A stretch of DNA of 37,605 nt from an uncultured Clostridia bacterium (GTDB taxonomy: Bacteria; Bacillota; Clostridia; Oscillospirales; Acutalibacteraceae), in assembly GCA_946414505.1 (NCBI GenBank), contig CAMKOU010000006.1, forward strand, positions 1 through 37,605, written 5' to 3'. The notes below the pieces were generated by a model. It ran no database searches. It saw only the letters and a list, made by a program, of their open reading frames with translations, and was not told the DNA's origin. The position numbers and the translations under genes were made by a program. Positions 28,238-35,653 of this stretch are shown here, one piece after another (position 1 is the stretch's first letter; every line of letters starts with the position of its first letter).

Positions 28238-29167
28238 ATGCAAACTTTTTTTCATTTATCCACCGAACAACAGCATACCGCCGTGGCGCTGGGCTTCTTT
28301 GACGGCCTGCACCGCGGTCACCGCAAGGTGTTGCAGGCGGCGGCACGGCAGGCAAACAACGGCCTGCTGCCCGTGTGCTTCACCTTTTCCGAAAGCCCCA
28401 AAAGCGTGCTTCGCGGCGAGGCACTGCCTGCGCTGATGACGCGTGAGGACAAGCTGCACGCGCTGGCGCAAATGGGCATAGCGCATGTGTATTTGACCGA
28501 TTTTCGCGCCATGATGCACCTGAGCGCGCGCGCCTTTTTTACGGACATCCTGCTGGAGCAGCTGCATGTCCGGGCGCTGTTTTGCGGCTTTAATTATCGC
28601 TTCGGCAAAAACGCCGAGGGCGACGTCCGTTTGCTGCAAAGGCTCTGCGTGGAAAACGGCGTGCTGCTGACGGTGGTGCCGCCCGAAACCGACGGCGGCG
28701 AGGTGGTGTGCTCCACACTGATCCGCCGGCTGATCGACGCGGGCGACATCCGCCGCGCCAACCGCCTGCTGGGCAGCCGCTTCGGAATGTGCGCCACCGT
28801 GCGCCACGGCAAACGCATCGGTCGTCAGTTGGGCACGCCCACGCTGAACCAAACCCCTGCCAAGGGCTTGGCGGTGCCGCCCTACGGCGTGTACGCCTCG
28901 GTGGTCACCCTCGAGGACGGCATATCGTATTGCGGCGTCACCAACATCGGCGTCAAGCCCACGGTCGGCGGCACCGCGCTGCTGTGGGAAACGTGGATGC
29001 CTGATTACGCAGGCGGCGAGATATACGGCGAGACCGCCGACGTGCGCCTGCTCGACTTCATCCGTCCCGAGCGCAAATTTGACAGCCTGGACGCGCTCAA
29101 GGGGGAGATTTTGCGCAACGGCGAGCAGGCAAAGGGTATTTATCAATGCGTAATGCGTAATGCGTAA
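28238..29167 (+). CDS. ribF: Bifunctional riboflavin kinase/FAD synthetase
   Basis: A 309-residue enzyme that phosphorylates riboflavin to FMN and adenylates FMN to FAD. The N-terminal nucleotidyltransferase part shows ALGFFDGLHRGHRKVL, FCGFNYRFGKNAEGD and STLIRRLIDAGDI. The C-terminal kinase part has GKRIGRQLGTPTLN (the usual GTPTaN motif), VPPYGVYAS, YCGVTNIGVKPT and the active-site-containing LLWETWMPD region. In place of the usual E-T-H-[IL] it reads E-T-W-M, a variation worth noting. It is slightly separated (17 bases) from the Nudix gene, with AAAGGA upstream. The last codons lie in a triple heptamer repeat (29145-29165). Confidence 0.92.
   Translation: MQTFFHLSTEQQHTAVALGFFDGLHRGHRKVLQAAARQANNGLLPVCFTFSESPKSVLRGEALPALMTREDKLHALAQMGIAHVYLTDFRAMMHLSARAFFTDILLEQLHVRALFCGFNYRFGKNAEGDVRLLQRLCVENGVLLTVVPPETDGGEVVCSTLIRRLIDAGDIRRANRLLGSRFGMCATVRHGKRIGRQLGTPTLNQTPAKGLAVPPYGVYASVVTLEDGISYCGVTNIGVKPTVGGTALLWETWMPDYAGGEIYGETADVRLLDFIRPERKFDSLDALKGEILRNGEQAKGIYQCVMRNA
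29145..29165 (+). repeat. Triple 7-base tandem repeat at the ribF 3' end
   Basis: AATGCGT repeated three times without a break, then AATTTTT. It codes for the last residues of RibF (MRNA) and includes the first base of its TAA stop. Confidence 0.85.
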
Positions 29168-29228
29168 TTTTTGTGTGCATATCACATTGGCTCAATAATA
29201 ATTTACTATATAAAAGGAAGTAATCAAC

Positions 29229-31121
29229 ATGGCAAAAATGCAATTCAAATCCGAATCCAAGCGACTGCTGGACTTGATGATCAACTCCATCTACACGCAC
29301 AAGGAAATTTTCCTGCGCGAGATCATCTCCAACGCCAGCGACGCCATCGACAAGCTCTGCTTCATTGCCCTGACCGACGACACGCTGGGCATGACGCGCG
29401 CCGATTTTAAAATCGAGCTGAAGGCGGACAAGGACGCACGCACGCTGACCGTGACCGACAACGGTATCGGCATGGACAAGGACGATTTGGAAAACAACCT
29501 CGGCACCATCGCCTCCTCCGGCTCCTACCAGTTTAAGCAGGAAATGAGCGAAAAAGAGGATGCACAGGACGACATCGACATCATCGGTCAGTTTGGCGTG
29601 GGCTTTTATTCGGCATTTATGGTGGCAAAGGAGATCACCGTCATCACCAAAAAATACGGCAGCGACACGGCGTGGAAATGGCACTCCGCCGGCGCGGACG
29701 GCTATGAGATCGAGGAATGCGACCGCGACGGCATCGGCACCGAGATCATCCTGACCATCAAGGACAACACCGAGGACGACAACTACGACGAGTTTTTGGA
29801 GCAGTACCGCCTGCAGGGACTTGTCAAGCGCTATTCCGACTACATCCGCTATCCGATCGTGATGGAGATGAAAAAGAGCCGCGTCAAGGAGGACACCAAG
29901 GACAGCGACAAGCCCGAGTATGAGGATTACTACGAAACCGAGACCCTCAACAGCATGGTGCCCATTTGGCAGCGCCCGAAAAAGGACGTGCCGCAGGAGG
30001 AATACGACAAGTTTTATCAGGAAAAGTTTATGGCGATGGACAAGCCCCTGAAAACCATCGTCACCGCGGTGGAGGGCGTTGTCACCTACAAGGCGCTGCT
30101 GTTTATCCCTGCCTCCACGCCCTACGACTATTACACCAAGGAATACAAAAAGGGCTTGCAGCTGTATTCGAGCGGCGTGCTGATCACCGACAACTGCGAG
30201 GAGCTGGTGCCCGAGCACTTCCGCTTTGTGAAGGGCATCGTGGACACCGCCGACCTGTCGCTGAACATCTCGCGTGAAATGCTGCAGCACGACCGCCATC
30301 TGCTGACGATCGCGCAGAACATCGAAAAAAAGGTGCAGCGCGAGCTGACCGCGATGCTGCAAAACGACCGCGAAACCTATGAGAAATTCTTTAAGGCATT
30401 CGGCAGACAGCTGAAATACGGCGTGGTGTCCGACTACGGTATGCACAAGGACGAGCTGCAGGATCTGCTGCTGTTCTATTCCTCCACCGAAAAGAAGCCC
30501 GTGACCCTCGGCGAATATGTCGGTCGCATGAAGGAGGAGCAAAAGTTTATTTACTTTGCCACCGGCGAAACCGCCGCCGCAATCGACGCGCTGCCGCAGA
30601 CCGAGCTGCTGCGCTCCAAGGGCTTTGAGATGTTGTACTGCACCGAGGACGTGGACGAGTTCACCCTGCAAACACTGATGAGCTATAAGGACAAGCGCTT
30701 TTGCTCGGCGATGAACGACGACCTCGGCATCGAAAATGACGAGCAGCAGGAAGAGGACAAAAAGGACAACACCGCGCTGCTGACGTTTGTGAAGGAAACG
30801 CTGGGCGACAAGGTGGCGGAAGTGGTCGAATCCAAAAAGCTGGTGTCCCACCCCGTTTGCCTGACCGCCAAGGGCGGCATCTCCTTTGAAATGGAAAAGT
30901 ACTTCAACGCCGTGCAGCCCGACGCCGGCATGAAGGCGCAGCGCGTGCTGGAGCTCAACCTCAGCCACAAGGCGGTACAAACCATGGAAAGCCTCATTCA
31001 AACCGACATCGACAAGGCGCGCAAATACGCCGAGGTGCTCTACAGCCAGGCGCTGCTGATCGCCGGCTTGCCGCTGGAGAATCCGTCGGAATACACCGAT
31101 CTGGTGTGCTCGCTGATCTAA
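29229..31121 (+). CDS. htpG: Molecular chaperone HtpG (bacterial Hsp90)
   Basis: A 630-residue cytosolic ATP-dependent chaperone of standard length. The GHKL ATPase domain at the N-terminus shows FLREIISNASDAIDKL, the Mg/ATP motifs TVTDNGIGMDKDDL, GTIASSGS and GQFGVGFYSAFM. The middle domain has KGIVDTADLSLNISRE and the C-terminal dimerisation domain ends without the eukaryotic MEEVD. GGAAG lies 7 bases before ATG 29229. No CIRCE-type inverted repeat is visible upstream, so HrcA control is not indicated. A strong terminator follows. Confidence 0.96.
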   Translation: MAKMQFKSESKRLLDLMINSIYTHKEIFLREIISNASDAIDKLCFIALTDDTLGMTRADFKIELKADKDARTLTVTDNGIGMDKDDLENNLGTIASSGSYQFKQEMSEKEDAQDDIDIIGQFGVGFYSAFMVAKEITVITKKYGSDTAWKWHSAGADGYEIEECDRDGIGTEIILTIKDNTEDDNYDEFLEQYRLQGLVKRYSDYIRYPIVMEMKKSRVKEDTKDSDKPEYEDYYETETLNSMVPIWQRPKKDVPQEEYDKFYQEKFMAMDKPLKTIVTAVEGVVTYKALLFIPASTPYDYYTKEYKKGLQLYSSGVLITDNCEELVPEHFRFVKGIVDTADLSLNISREMLQHDRHLLTIAQNIEKKVQRELTAMLQNDRETYEKFFKAFGRQLKYGVVSDYGMHKDELQDLLLFYSSTEKKPVTLGEYVGRMKEEQKFIYFATGETAAAIDALPQTELLRSKGFEMLYCTEDVDEFTLQTLMSYKDKRFCSAMNDDLGIENDEQQEEDKKDNTALLTFVKETLGDKVAEVVESKKLVSHPVCLTAKGGISFEMEKYFNAVQPDAGMKAQRVLELNLSHKAVQTMESLIQTDIDKARKYAEVLYSQALLIAGLPLENPSEYTDLVCSLI

Positions 31122-31161
31122 CCGGTCATCTGTCGGACATTCGGTTGCGCATCACCACACA

Positions 31162-31197
31162 GCCCCGTGTATCTCACCGATACACGGGGCCATTTTT
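31162..31197 (+). terminator. Terminator of htpG
   Basis: A perfect 12-bp stem (GCCCCGTGTATC / GATACACGGGGC, arms 31162-31173 and 31179-31190) with loop TCACC, followed by CATTTTTT. Confidence 0.92.
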
Positions 31198-31218
31198 TGA
31201 AAAACTGCACAAAAATGA

Positions 31219-31247
31219 TTGAATCTCCTCTCATAATATGGTATAAT
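31219..31247 (+). promoter_or_regulatory. Promoter of the DUF3592-like gene
   Basis: TTGAAT (31219-31224), a 17-base spacer, perfect TATAAT (31242-31247). The ATATGG before the -10 matches that of the asnB promoter. Confidence 0.75.
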
Positions 31248-31276
31248 AAAATGATTCAATCGAAAGGGGCGACACT

Positions 31277-32137
31277 GTGAAAGTACTATCCGTTATCTTT
31301 ACCGTTGCCGGCATCATTTGTTTGCTCGTCGCTGCGCTGCTGGGCAGCAGCGGCTTTTCCGATTTTCAAAGCGACCAAGAATTGCCGCGGTACGCCGCCG
31401 AGGTGGTGGCGCTGCGCACCGAGGACGGCTATGTGCGCCCTGTGGTGCGGTACCAGTTTCGCGGCACCGAATACCAAATCATTGTGGAAAATCAAGATTT
31501 GTACCAGGGGCAAAAGCTGCACGTCATCCTGCGCGACGACAAGTTTTCCAATGCGGAAATATACCGCGCATCCCCGTTTCAATACGGCAAGGTGATCGGT
31601 TCCTGCATCGTCGGCGGCTTTGGCATCGTGTTTTTGCTGGTTTCGTTTCTGTTGCTGCGCTTCAAAAAGCGCATGGAGAGCAACGATCCGCTGCGGATCA
31701 TCACGCCGCTGTTTATCGGCATCGGCGTTGCGGCGCTTTGCGGTGTGCTTGCCCTCAACATCATCACCTATTTGCCCCAAAACCGCGACAACGAAGCAGA
31801 TTACATACAAACCCCTGCCGTGCTGGTGATGGTGCCGGAATACCGCACCCAAACCCGGTATGACGCCGAACACGAACAACGGAAAACCGAAACCACCTTT
31901 TACGGCGACACCGTGGCGCAGTATGAAGTCAACGGCAAGCGCTACCGCGCCAAGGTTTCCGACAACAAGGACAACTATACGGAACAGAAGATCACGCTTT
32001 TTGTCAAACGCGACGATCCGGGATTTGTCAGGGAAGCGCTCAACGACACCACCCTGCAAACGGTGATGACCATTGCGTTCACCGCTCTCGGCATTATTTT
32101 TATCGCCTTTGGTATCCTGTTTAAAAGGCCGCGATAG
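31277..32137 (+). CDS. DUF3592-like membrane protein with two outer domains
   Basis: A 286-residue protein starting at GTG 31277, six or seven bases after AAAGGGG. Layout: membrane segment (about 3-24), a small beta-type domain (about 35-95; PRYAAEVVALRTEDGYVRP, YQFRGTEYQI), two membrane segments (about 107-128 and 142-165), a second similar domain (about 180-252; TPAVLVMVPEYRTQTRY, VAQYEVNGKRYRAKV), and a last membrane segment (about 260-281). Both domains have the A-x-V...Y-x-[FV]-x-G-x-x-Y pattern of DUF3592, so this looks like a duplicated DUF3592 protein. Function unknown. It has its own promoter and no close partner. Confidence 0.7.
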   Translation: MKVLSVIFTVAGIICLLVAALLGSSGFSDFQSDQELPRYAAEVVALRTEDGYVRPVVRYQFRGTEYQIIVENQDLYQGQKLHVILRDDKFSNAEIYRASPFQYGKVIGSCIVGGFGIVFLLVSFLLLRFKKRMESNDPLRIITPLFIGIGVAALCGVLALNIITYLPQNRDNEADYIQTPAVLVMVPEYRTQTRYDAEHEQRKTETTFYGDTVAQYEVNGKRYRAKVSDNKDNYTEQKITLFVKRDDPGFVREALNDTTLQTVMTIAFTALGIIFIAFGILFKRPR

Positions 32138-32201
32138 TTTTTGCGCAGGGCGAAGGGTTTGTTGCAAAAGCTGCCGCATGGTGCTGTGAAAAAAAGTTTT
32201 T

Positions 32202-32247
32202 AGGCAATACCGCATCATTCAGGTGTGCGGATTGCGCGGTGTTGCCT
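32202..32247 (+). repeat. Hairpin with copy of the 13-base intergenic motif
   Basis: AGGCAA.ACCGC (32202-32213) pairs with GCGGT.TTGCCT (32236-32247), one mismatch in the stem, around a loop of about 22 bases that can fold further. The right arm contains CGCGGTGTTGCCT (32235-32247), identical to 9983-9995. It lies in the leader of the first OmpA-like gene; there is no T run. Confidence 0.6.
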
Positions 32248-32312
32248 TTAGGGATTTTGGCGCGAATCTGCGGATGCTGCGCCTTTGAATGATAGATTAA
32301 GGAGAATGCATT

Positions 32313-33017
32313 ATGAAAAAAACACCATTGCCGATGATCGCCGCCGCCATGCTCGCGGCACTGGCCATCACCGCCTGCTCCGCCGGCAGCGGCGGTCAGA
32401 TTTCCCGCAGCGCGTCGGAGCAAACCGATCCTTCCGCCGGCCGGGCGCAGACGACCGGCGCTGCCGCTTCCGACAGCACGGAATCAACCTTTGTCGCAAA
32501 AAAATACGGAGGAGATTTCACCCTGCCGTCCATTGAAGCGGTCACGGTGGGAGAGAACACCATTCACGTGGAGCTGCCCACGCTCCCAAAGCTGAATTTG
32601 GAGCTGGGCTTGAAGCTGAAAACCAATCCCTATGTGACGCTCGACGCACGCGGCGCCATTTCGCTGGACACCTCGGTGCTGTTCGATTATGACAGCGCCG
32701 AGCTGAACGACAAGGGCAAGGAAAGTTTGAAAAGCTTTTTGAACGATTATGTCAAAGAGATATTTAACAGCGACGGCACCGCCAAGGTGAAGAGGATCAC
32801 CGTGGAGGGTCACACCGACACCGACGGCAGCCGCGAGTACAACCAAAAGCTGTCCGAGCAGCGCGCAAAAGCCGTGATGGATTACTGCAACCAGATCCAT
32901 CCGGAGCTGAAGCCCTATCTGGTCGCCAAGGGCTGCGCCTATGATTACCCCGTGCTGAAGGCGGACGGCAGCATTGATATGGCGGCGTCGCGCCGCGTGT
33001 GCTTCGTTGCCGAATAA
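32313..33017 (+). CDS. OmpA-domain lipoprotein, first of a tandem pair
   Basis: A 234-residue predicted lipoprotein. The signal peptide ends ALAITAC with lipid-acceptor Cys22. After a Ser/Thr/Ala-rich linker and a divergent segment (about 50-110), the OmpA C-like domain (about 115-234) shows SVLFDYDSAELNDKGKESL, ITVEGHTDTDGSREYNQKL, LSEQRAKAVMDYC and ASRRVCFVAE (each part seen separately). OmpA domains bind peptidoglycan non-covalently through conserved Asp and Arg. In a single-membrane Firmicute this would be a membrane-tethered wall-binding protein. AAGGAG lies 8 bases before the ATG. A close paralogue follows 43 bases downstream. Confidence 0.85.
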   Translation: MKKTPLPMIAAAMLAALAITACSAGSGGQISRSASEQTDPSAGRAQTTGAAASDSTESTFVAKKYGGDFTLPSIEAVTVGENTIHVELPTLPKLNLELGLKLKTNPYVTLDARGAISLDTSVLFDYDSAELNDKGKESLKSFLNDYVKEIFNSDGTAKVKRITVEGHTDTDGSREYNQKLSEQRAKAVMDYCNQIHPELKPYLVAKGCAYDYPVLKADGSIDMAASRRVCFVAE

Positions 33018-33060
33018 CGGCAGTCAGCCAAAGACCGATTTTTTGACGAGGAGAATGACC

Positions 33061-33765
33061 ATGAAAAAACAACCCCTGCTGATGACGGCTGCCGCCATGC
33101 TCGCGGCACTTGCCGTCACCGCCTGCTCCGCCGGCACCGGCAGCGTACAGACGACCACCGGCGCAGCCGAAACCACCGCAGCCGAGACCACCGCACCTGC
33201 CGAAACGGAGGCGTCTTCGGAATTGCCCAAGCTGCAAAGCATTTCCATCCCCGATTACTCTGTGCCGGAGATCACCTTTGAAACCTTTGCACCCGCCACC
33301 CTTGCCACGTTAGCCGTGCCGGATTACTCCCTGCCGAAGATCAACGTTGAAATAGGCGAGGGCGTTACGTTCAATTCCTATGTTTCGCTCGATTCGCGCG
33401 GCGCTATTTCGCTGGACAATTCGGTGCTGTTCAGCTATGACAGCGCCGAGCTGAGCAACAAGGGCAAGGAGAGCATCAAGAGCTTTTTGGCGGATTATGT
33501 CAAACAGATCTTCAACAGCGACGGCACCGCCAAGGTGAAGAAGATCACCGTGGAGGGTCACACCGACACCGACGGCAGCCGCGAGTATAACCAAAAGCTG
33601 TCCGAGCAGCGCGCAAAAGCCGTGATGGATTACTGCAACCAGATCCATCCGGAGCTAAAGCCCTATTTGGTGTCCAAGGGCTGCGCCTCGGACTACCCCG
33701 TGCTGAAGTCCGACGGCACCGTGGACATGGACGCGTCGCGCCGCGTGTGCTTTGTAGCGGAATAA
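33061..33765 (+). CDS. OmpA-domain lipoprotein, second of a tandem pair
   Basis: A 234-residue paralogue of the preceding protein, same length. Signal peptide ending ALAVTAC with Cys22, then a Thr/Ala/Glu-rich linker and a segment with two PDYS[VL]P motifs (SIPDYSVPEI and AVPDYSLPKI), absent from the first copy. The OmpA C-like domain has SVLFSYDSAELSNKGKES, VEGHTDTDGSREYNQKL and ASRRVCFVAE. From about 33514 onward the DNA is nearly identical to the first copy (from 32766), pointing to recent duplication or gene conversion of the domain only. GAGGAG precedes ATG 33061. It ends the transcription unit before a strong terminator. Confidence 0.85.
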   Translation: MKKQPLLMTAAAMLAALAVTACSAGTGSVQTTTGAAETTAAETTAPAETEASSELPKLQSISIPDYSVPEITFETFAPATLATLAVPDYSLPKINVEIGEGVTFNSYVSLDSRGAISLDNSVLFSYDSAELSNKGKESIKSFLADYVKQIFNSDGTAKVKKITVEGHTDTDGSREYNQKLSEQRAKAVMDYCNQIHPELKPYLVSKGCASDYPVLKSDGTVDMDASRRVCFVAE

Positions 33766-33797
33766 GCGGAAGCGTCTTTCAAAACAAAATACAAAAA

Positions 33798-33838
33798 CAG
33801 GGAGCGTTCACGCCGCACGGGTGAACGCTCCCTGTTTT
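33798..33838. terminator. Bidirectional terminator between convergent genes
   Basis: A 14-bp perfect stem (CAGGGAGCGTTCAC / GTGAACGCTCCCTG, arms 33798-33811 and 33821-33834) flanked by AAAA and TTTT, so it works in both directions. The TAA stop of the minus-strand dehydrogenase (complement of 33837-33839) overlaps its edge. Confidence 0.92.
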
Positions 33839-34787
33839 ATCCGCTTACCAAATTGGTCGGGTGACCGGCAAAATAGTTTTTGATGTTATCGACGACAATG
33901 CCCATCAGCCGCTGTCTGGTTTCCACCGGCGCCCACGCAATGTGCGGCGTCATGATGCAGTTGGGGGCGTTCATCAGCAGGCAGTTTTCCTCCATCGGCT
34001 CGGTGCGGATGGTGTCGATCGCCGCCATGCCGAGGTGACCGCTTTGCAGCGCGTCATACAGATCCTGCTCCACCACCACACCGCCGCGCGCCGTGTTGAC
34101 AAAAACGGCGCCGGGCTTCATTTTGGCAAAGGCGGCTTTGTTGAACATGTCCTGCGAATCCTCGTTGAGCGGACAGTGTACCGTCACGATATCGCTGCGG
34201 CGCAGCAGCGCGTCCAGGCTGACCTGCTCCACGCCCTCTGTCTGCTTGGGGCTGCGGCTGCAGCCGATGACCTGCATTTGAAAGGCGTTGGCGATGCGTG
34301 CGACCGCCGTGCCGATGGCGCCCAAGCCCACGATCCCCAGCGTTTTGCCCGCGAGCTCGCGGAGCGGATACACAAACGGCGAAAACGTGGCGCTGCGCTT
34401 CCACAAGCCGTCGTGCACATAACGGTTGTAGCGCGAGGTGTTGTTGAACGCCTCCAAAATCAGCGCAAAGGTGTGCTGCGCCACGGCGTTGGTGGAATAG
34501 GCGCCGGCGTTGCAAACGGCAATGCCGTGTGCGCGGCAGTAGTCGATGTCGATGTTGTTGTAGCCCGTGGCAAACAATCCGATATATTTTAACTTTTTGG
34601 CAAGGCGCAGCGTGTGCGCATCCAGCAGCGTTTTGTTGACGACCGCCACATCCGCATCCGCCAGCCGCTCCGCCACCTCCTCATAGGGCAGCAGGCCGTA
34701 AGACGCCACCTCGCCCAGCGCCCGCAGCGGCGCGTCGGTGACTAACGCATCAAAAACGGTTTGTGCATCGGTTAAAACAATTTTCAT
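33837..34787 (-). CDS. D-isomer 2-hydroxyacid dehydrogenase (glycerate dehydrogenase-like)
   Basis: A 316-residue NAD(P)-dependent dehydrogenase reducing 2-keto acids. The Rossmann motif is GLGAIGTAVARIANAF. Catalytic residues lie in VNTARGGVVVEQDL (Arg), IRTEPMEE (Glu) and MTPHIAWAPVETRQRL (His). The HIAWAPxExR segment is typical of the hydroxypyruvate reductase/glycerate dehydrogenase branch rather than lactate dehydrogenase, but substrate assignment from sequence is tentative. ATG 34787 is chosen for the GGAGGG 6 bases upstream; the frame extends 13 codons further with no support. Divergent from the HAD gene with which it shares a very tight promoter region. Confidence 0.88.
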   Translation of the reverse strand: MKIVLTDAQTVFDALVTDAPLRALGEVASYGLLPYEEVAERLADADVAVVNKTLLDAHTLRLAKKLKYIGLFATGYNNIDIDYCRAHGIAVCNAGAYSTNAVAQHTFALILEAFNNTSRYNRYVHDGLWKRSATFSPFVYPLRELAGKTLGIVGLGAIGTAVARIANAFQMQVIGCSRSPKQTEGVEQVSLDALLRRSDIVTVHCPLNEDSQDMFNKAAFAKMKPGAVFVNTARGGVVVEQDLYDALQSGHLGMAAIDTIRTEPMEENCLLMNAPNCIMTPHIAWAPVETRQRLMGIVVDNIKNYFAGHPTNLVSG

Positions 34788-34805
34788 GATGATCCCTCCG
34801 CTGCT

Positions 34806-34834
34806 ATTGTACCACATCGCCGCCAATATTTCAA
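34806..34834 (-). promoter_or_regulatory. Promoter of the dehydrogenase gene
   Basis: On the minus strand: TTGAAA (complement of 34829-34834), a 17-base spacer, TACAAT (complement of 34806-34811). Confidence 0.65.
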
Positions 34835-34835
34835 C

Positions 34836-34864
34836 TTGATAAACGGCAGCGAATATGCTACAAT
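34836..34864 (+). promoter_or_regulatory. Promoter of the HAD phosphatase gene
   Basis: TTGATA (34836-34841), a 17-base spacer, TACAAT (34859-34864) with extended TGC. Its -35 is one base from the -35 of the divergent dehydrogenase promoter. Confidence 0.65.
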
Positions 34865-34885
34865 GGGACGGAAGGGATGAGGCTT

Positions 34886-35593
34886 ATGTACAAAAACTAC
34901 TTATTTGATCTGGACGGCACCCTGCTGCCCATGGACTTAAAACCGTTCATCGACCTGTATTTGCAGGCGTTTTGTCAAAAATTCGCCCACCCCTTACAGC
35001 TCCCTCCGCAAACCCTCGGGCAAGCCATTTGGGAGGGCGCCGCGGCAATGGCGCAAAACGACGGCAGCTGTCTGAACCGCGAGGTGTTTTGGCGTGCCAT
35101 GAACCGCGCCTGCGGCAAGGATATGCGTTTGTATGAAGCCGCGTTCGATGCCTTTTACCGCAACGAATTTGTCGCGGCAAAGGCGGCGACCCGGGTCAAT
35201 CCGTATGTTGCAAAAGCCGTCGCGCTGCTCAAACAGCGCGGCTGTCGGCTGATCGTCGCCACCAACCCCATTTTTCCCGAGGCGGCGACCTTTGCGCGCA
35301 TCCGCTGGGCAGCGCTCGATCCGGACGATTTTTCCTATGTCACCCTGTACGACAACAGCTCGTTTTGCAAACCGCGTGTGGAATACTACGAAGAAACCTG
35401 CCGTGTGTGCGGCATTCGACCCGAGGAGAGCATCATGGTCGGCAACGATACAGACGAGGACATGTGCGCCGCCGCGCTCGGCATGGACACGTTTTTGGTG
35501 ACGGACTGCCTCATCAACCGGCACGACAAGGATATCCGGGCTTTCAGGCACGGCAGCTTTCGCGATTTTTATGAGGATATTTGCAGACAATAA
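34886..35593 (+). CDS. HAD-superfamily hydrolase
   Basis: A 235-residue haloacid dehalogenase-type phosphatase. The four motifs are present: nucleophile Asp in YLFDLDGTLLP, Thr in LIVATNP, Lys in SFCKPRVEYYEE, and the acidic motif MVGNDTDEDMCAA. A helical cap lies between the first two (about residues 20-100). The substrate, probably a phosphorylated metabolite, cannot be read from sequence. I place the start at ATG 34886, directly before the family's first strand; ATG 34877, three codons earlier and in frame, is equally possible, and both have only moderate ribosome sites (GAAGGG, GATGAGG). A terminator follows. Confidence 0.85.
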   Translation: MYKNYLFDLDGTLLPMDLKPFIDLYLQAFCQKFAHPLQLPPQTLGQAIWEGAAAMAQNDGSCLNREVFWRAMNRACGKDMRLYEAAFDAFYRNEFVAAKAATRVNPYVAKAVALLKQRGCRLIVATNPIFPEAATFARIRWAALDPDDFSYVTLYDNSSFCKPRVEYYEETCRVCGIRPEESIMVGNDTDEDMCAAALGMDTFLVTDCLINRHDKDIRAFRHGSFRDFYEDICRQ

Positions 35594-35608
35594 GCTTTTA
35601 ACGGAAAA

Positions 35609-35636
35609 CAGCCGCAGGCGTTTGTGCCTGCGGCTG
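35609..35636. terminator. Bidirectional terminator between convergent genes
   Basis: An 11-bp perfect stem (CAGCCGCAGGC / GCCTGCGGCTG, arms 35609-35619 and 35626-35636) with a 6-base loop. On the minus strand it is followed by TTTTCC, and on the plus strand by CGTTTGT. It lies between the HAD gene and the binding-lipoprotein gene. Confidence 0.75.
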
Positions 35637-35653
35637 CGTTTGTATGTCTGCAT

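Noticed and set aside
29168-29228. CIRCE or other heat-shock operator before htpG
   Set aside because: No TTAGCACTC-type inverted repeat is present, and the -10/-35 candidates are poorly spaced.
29097-31001. Minus-strand open frame of 634 codons opposite htpG
   Set aside because: It is antisense to a strongly conserved gene with no domain of its own.
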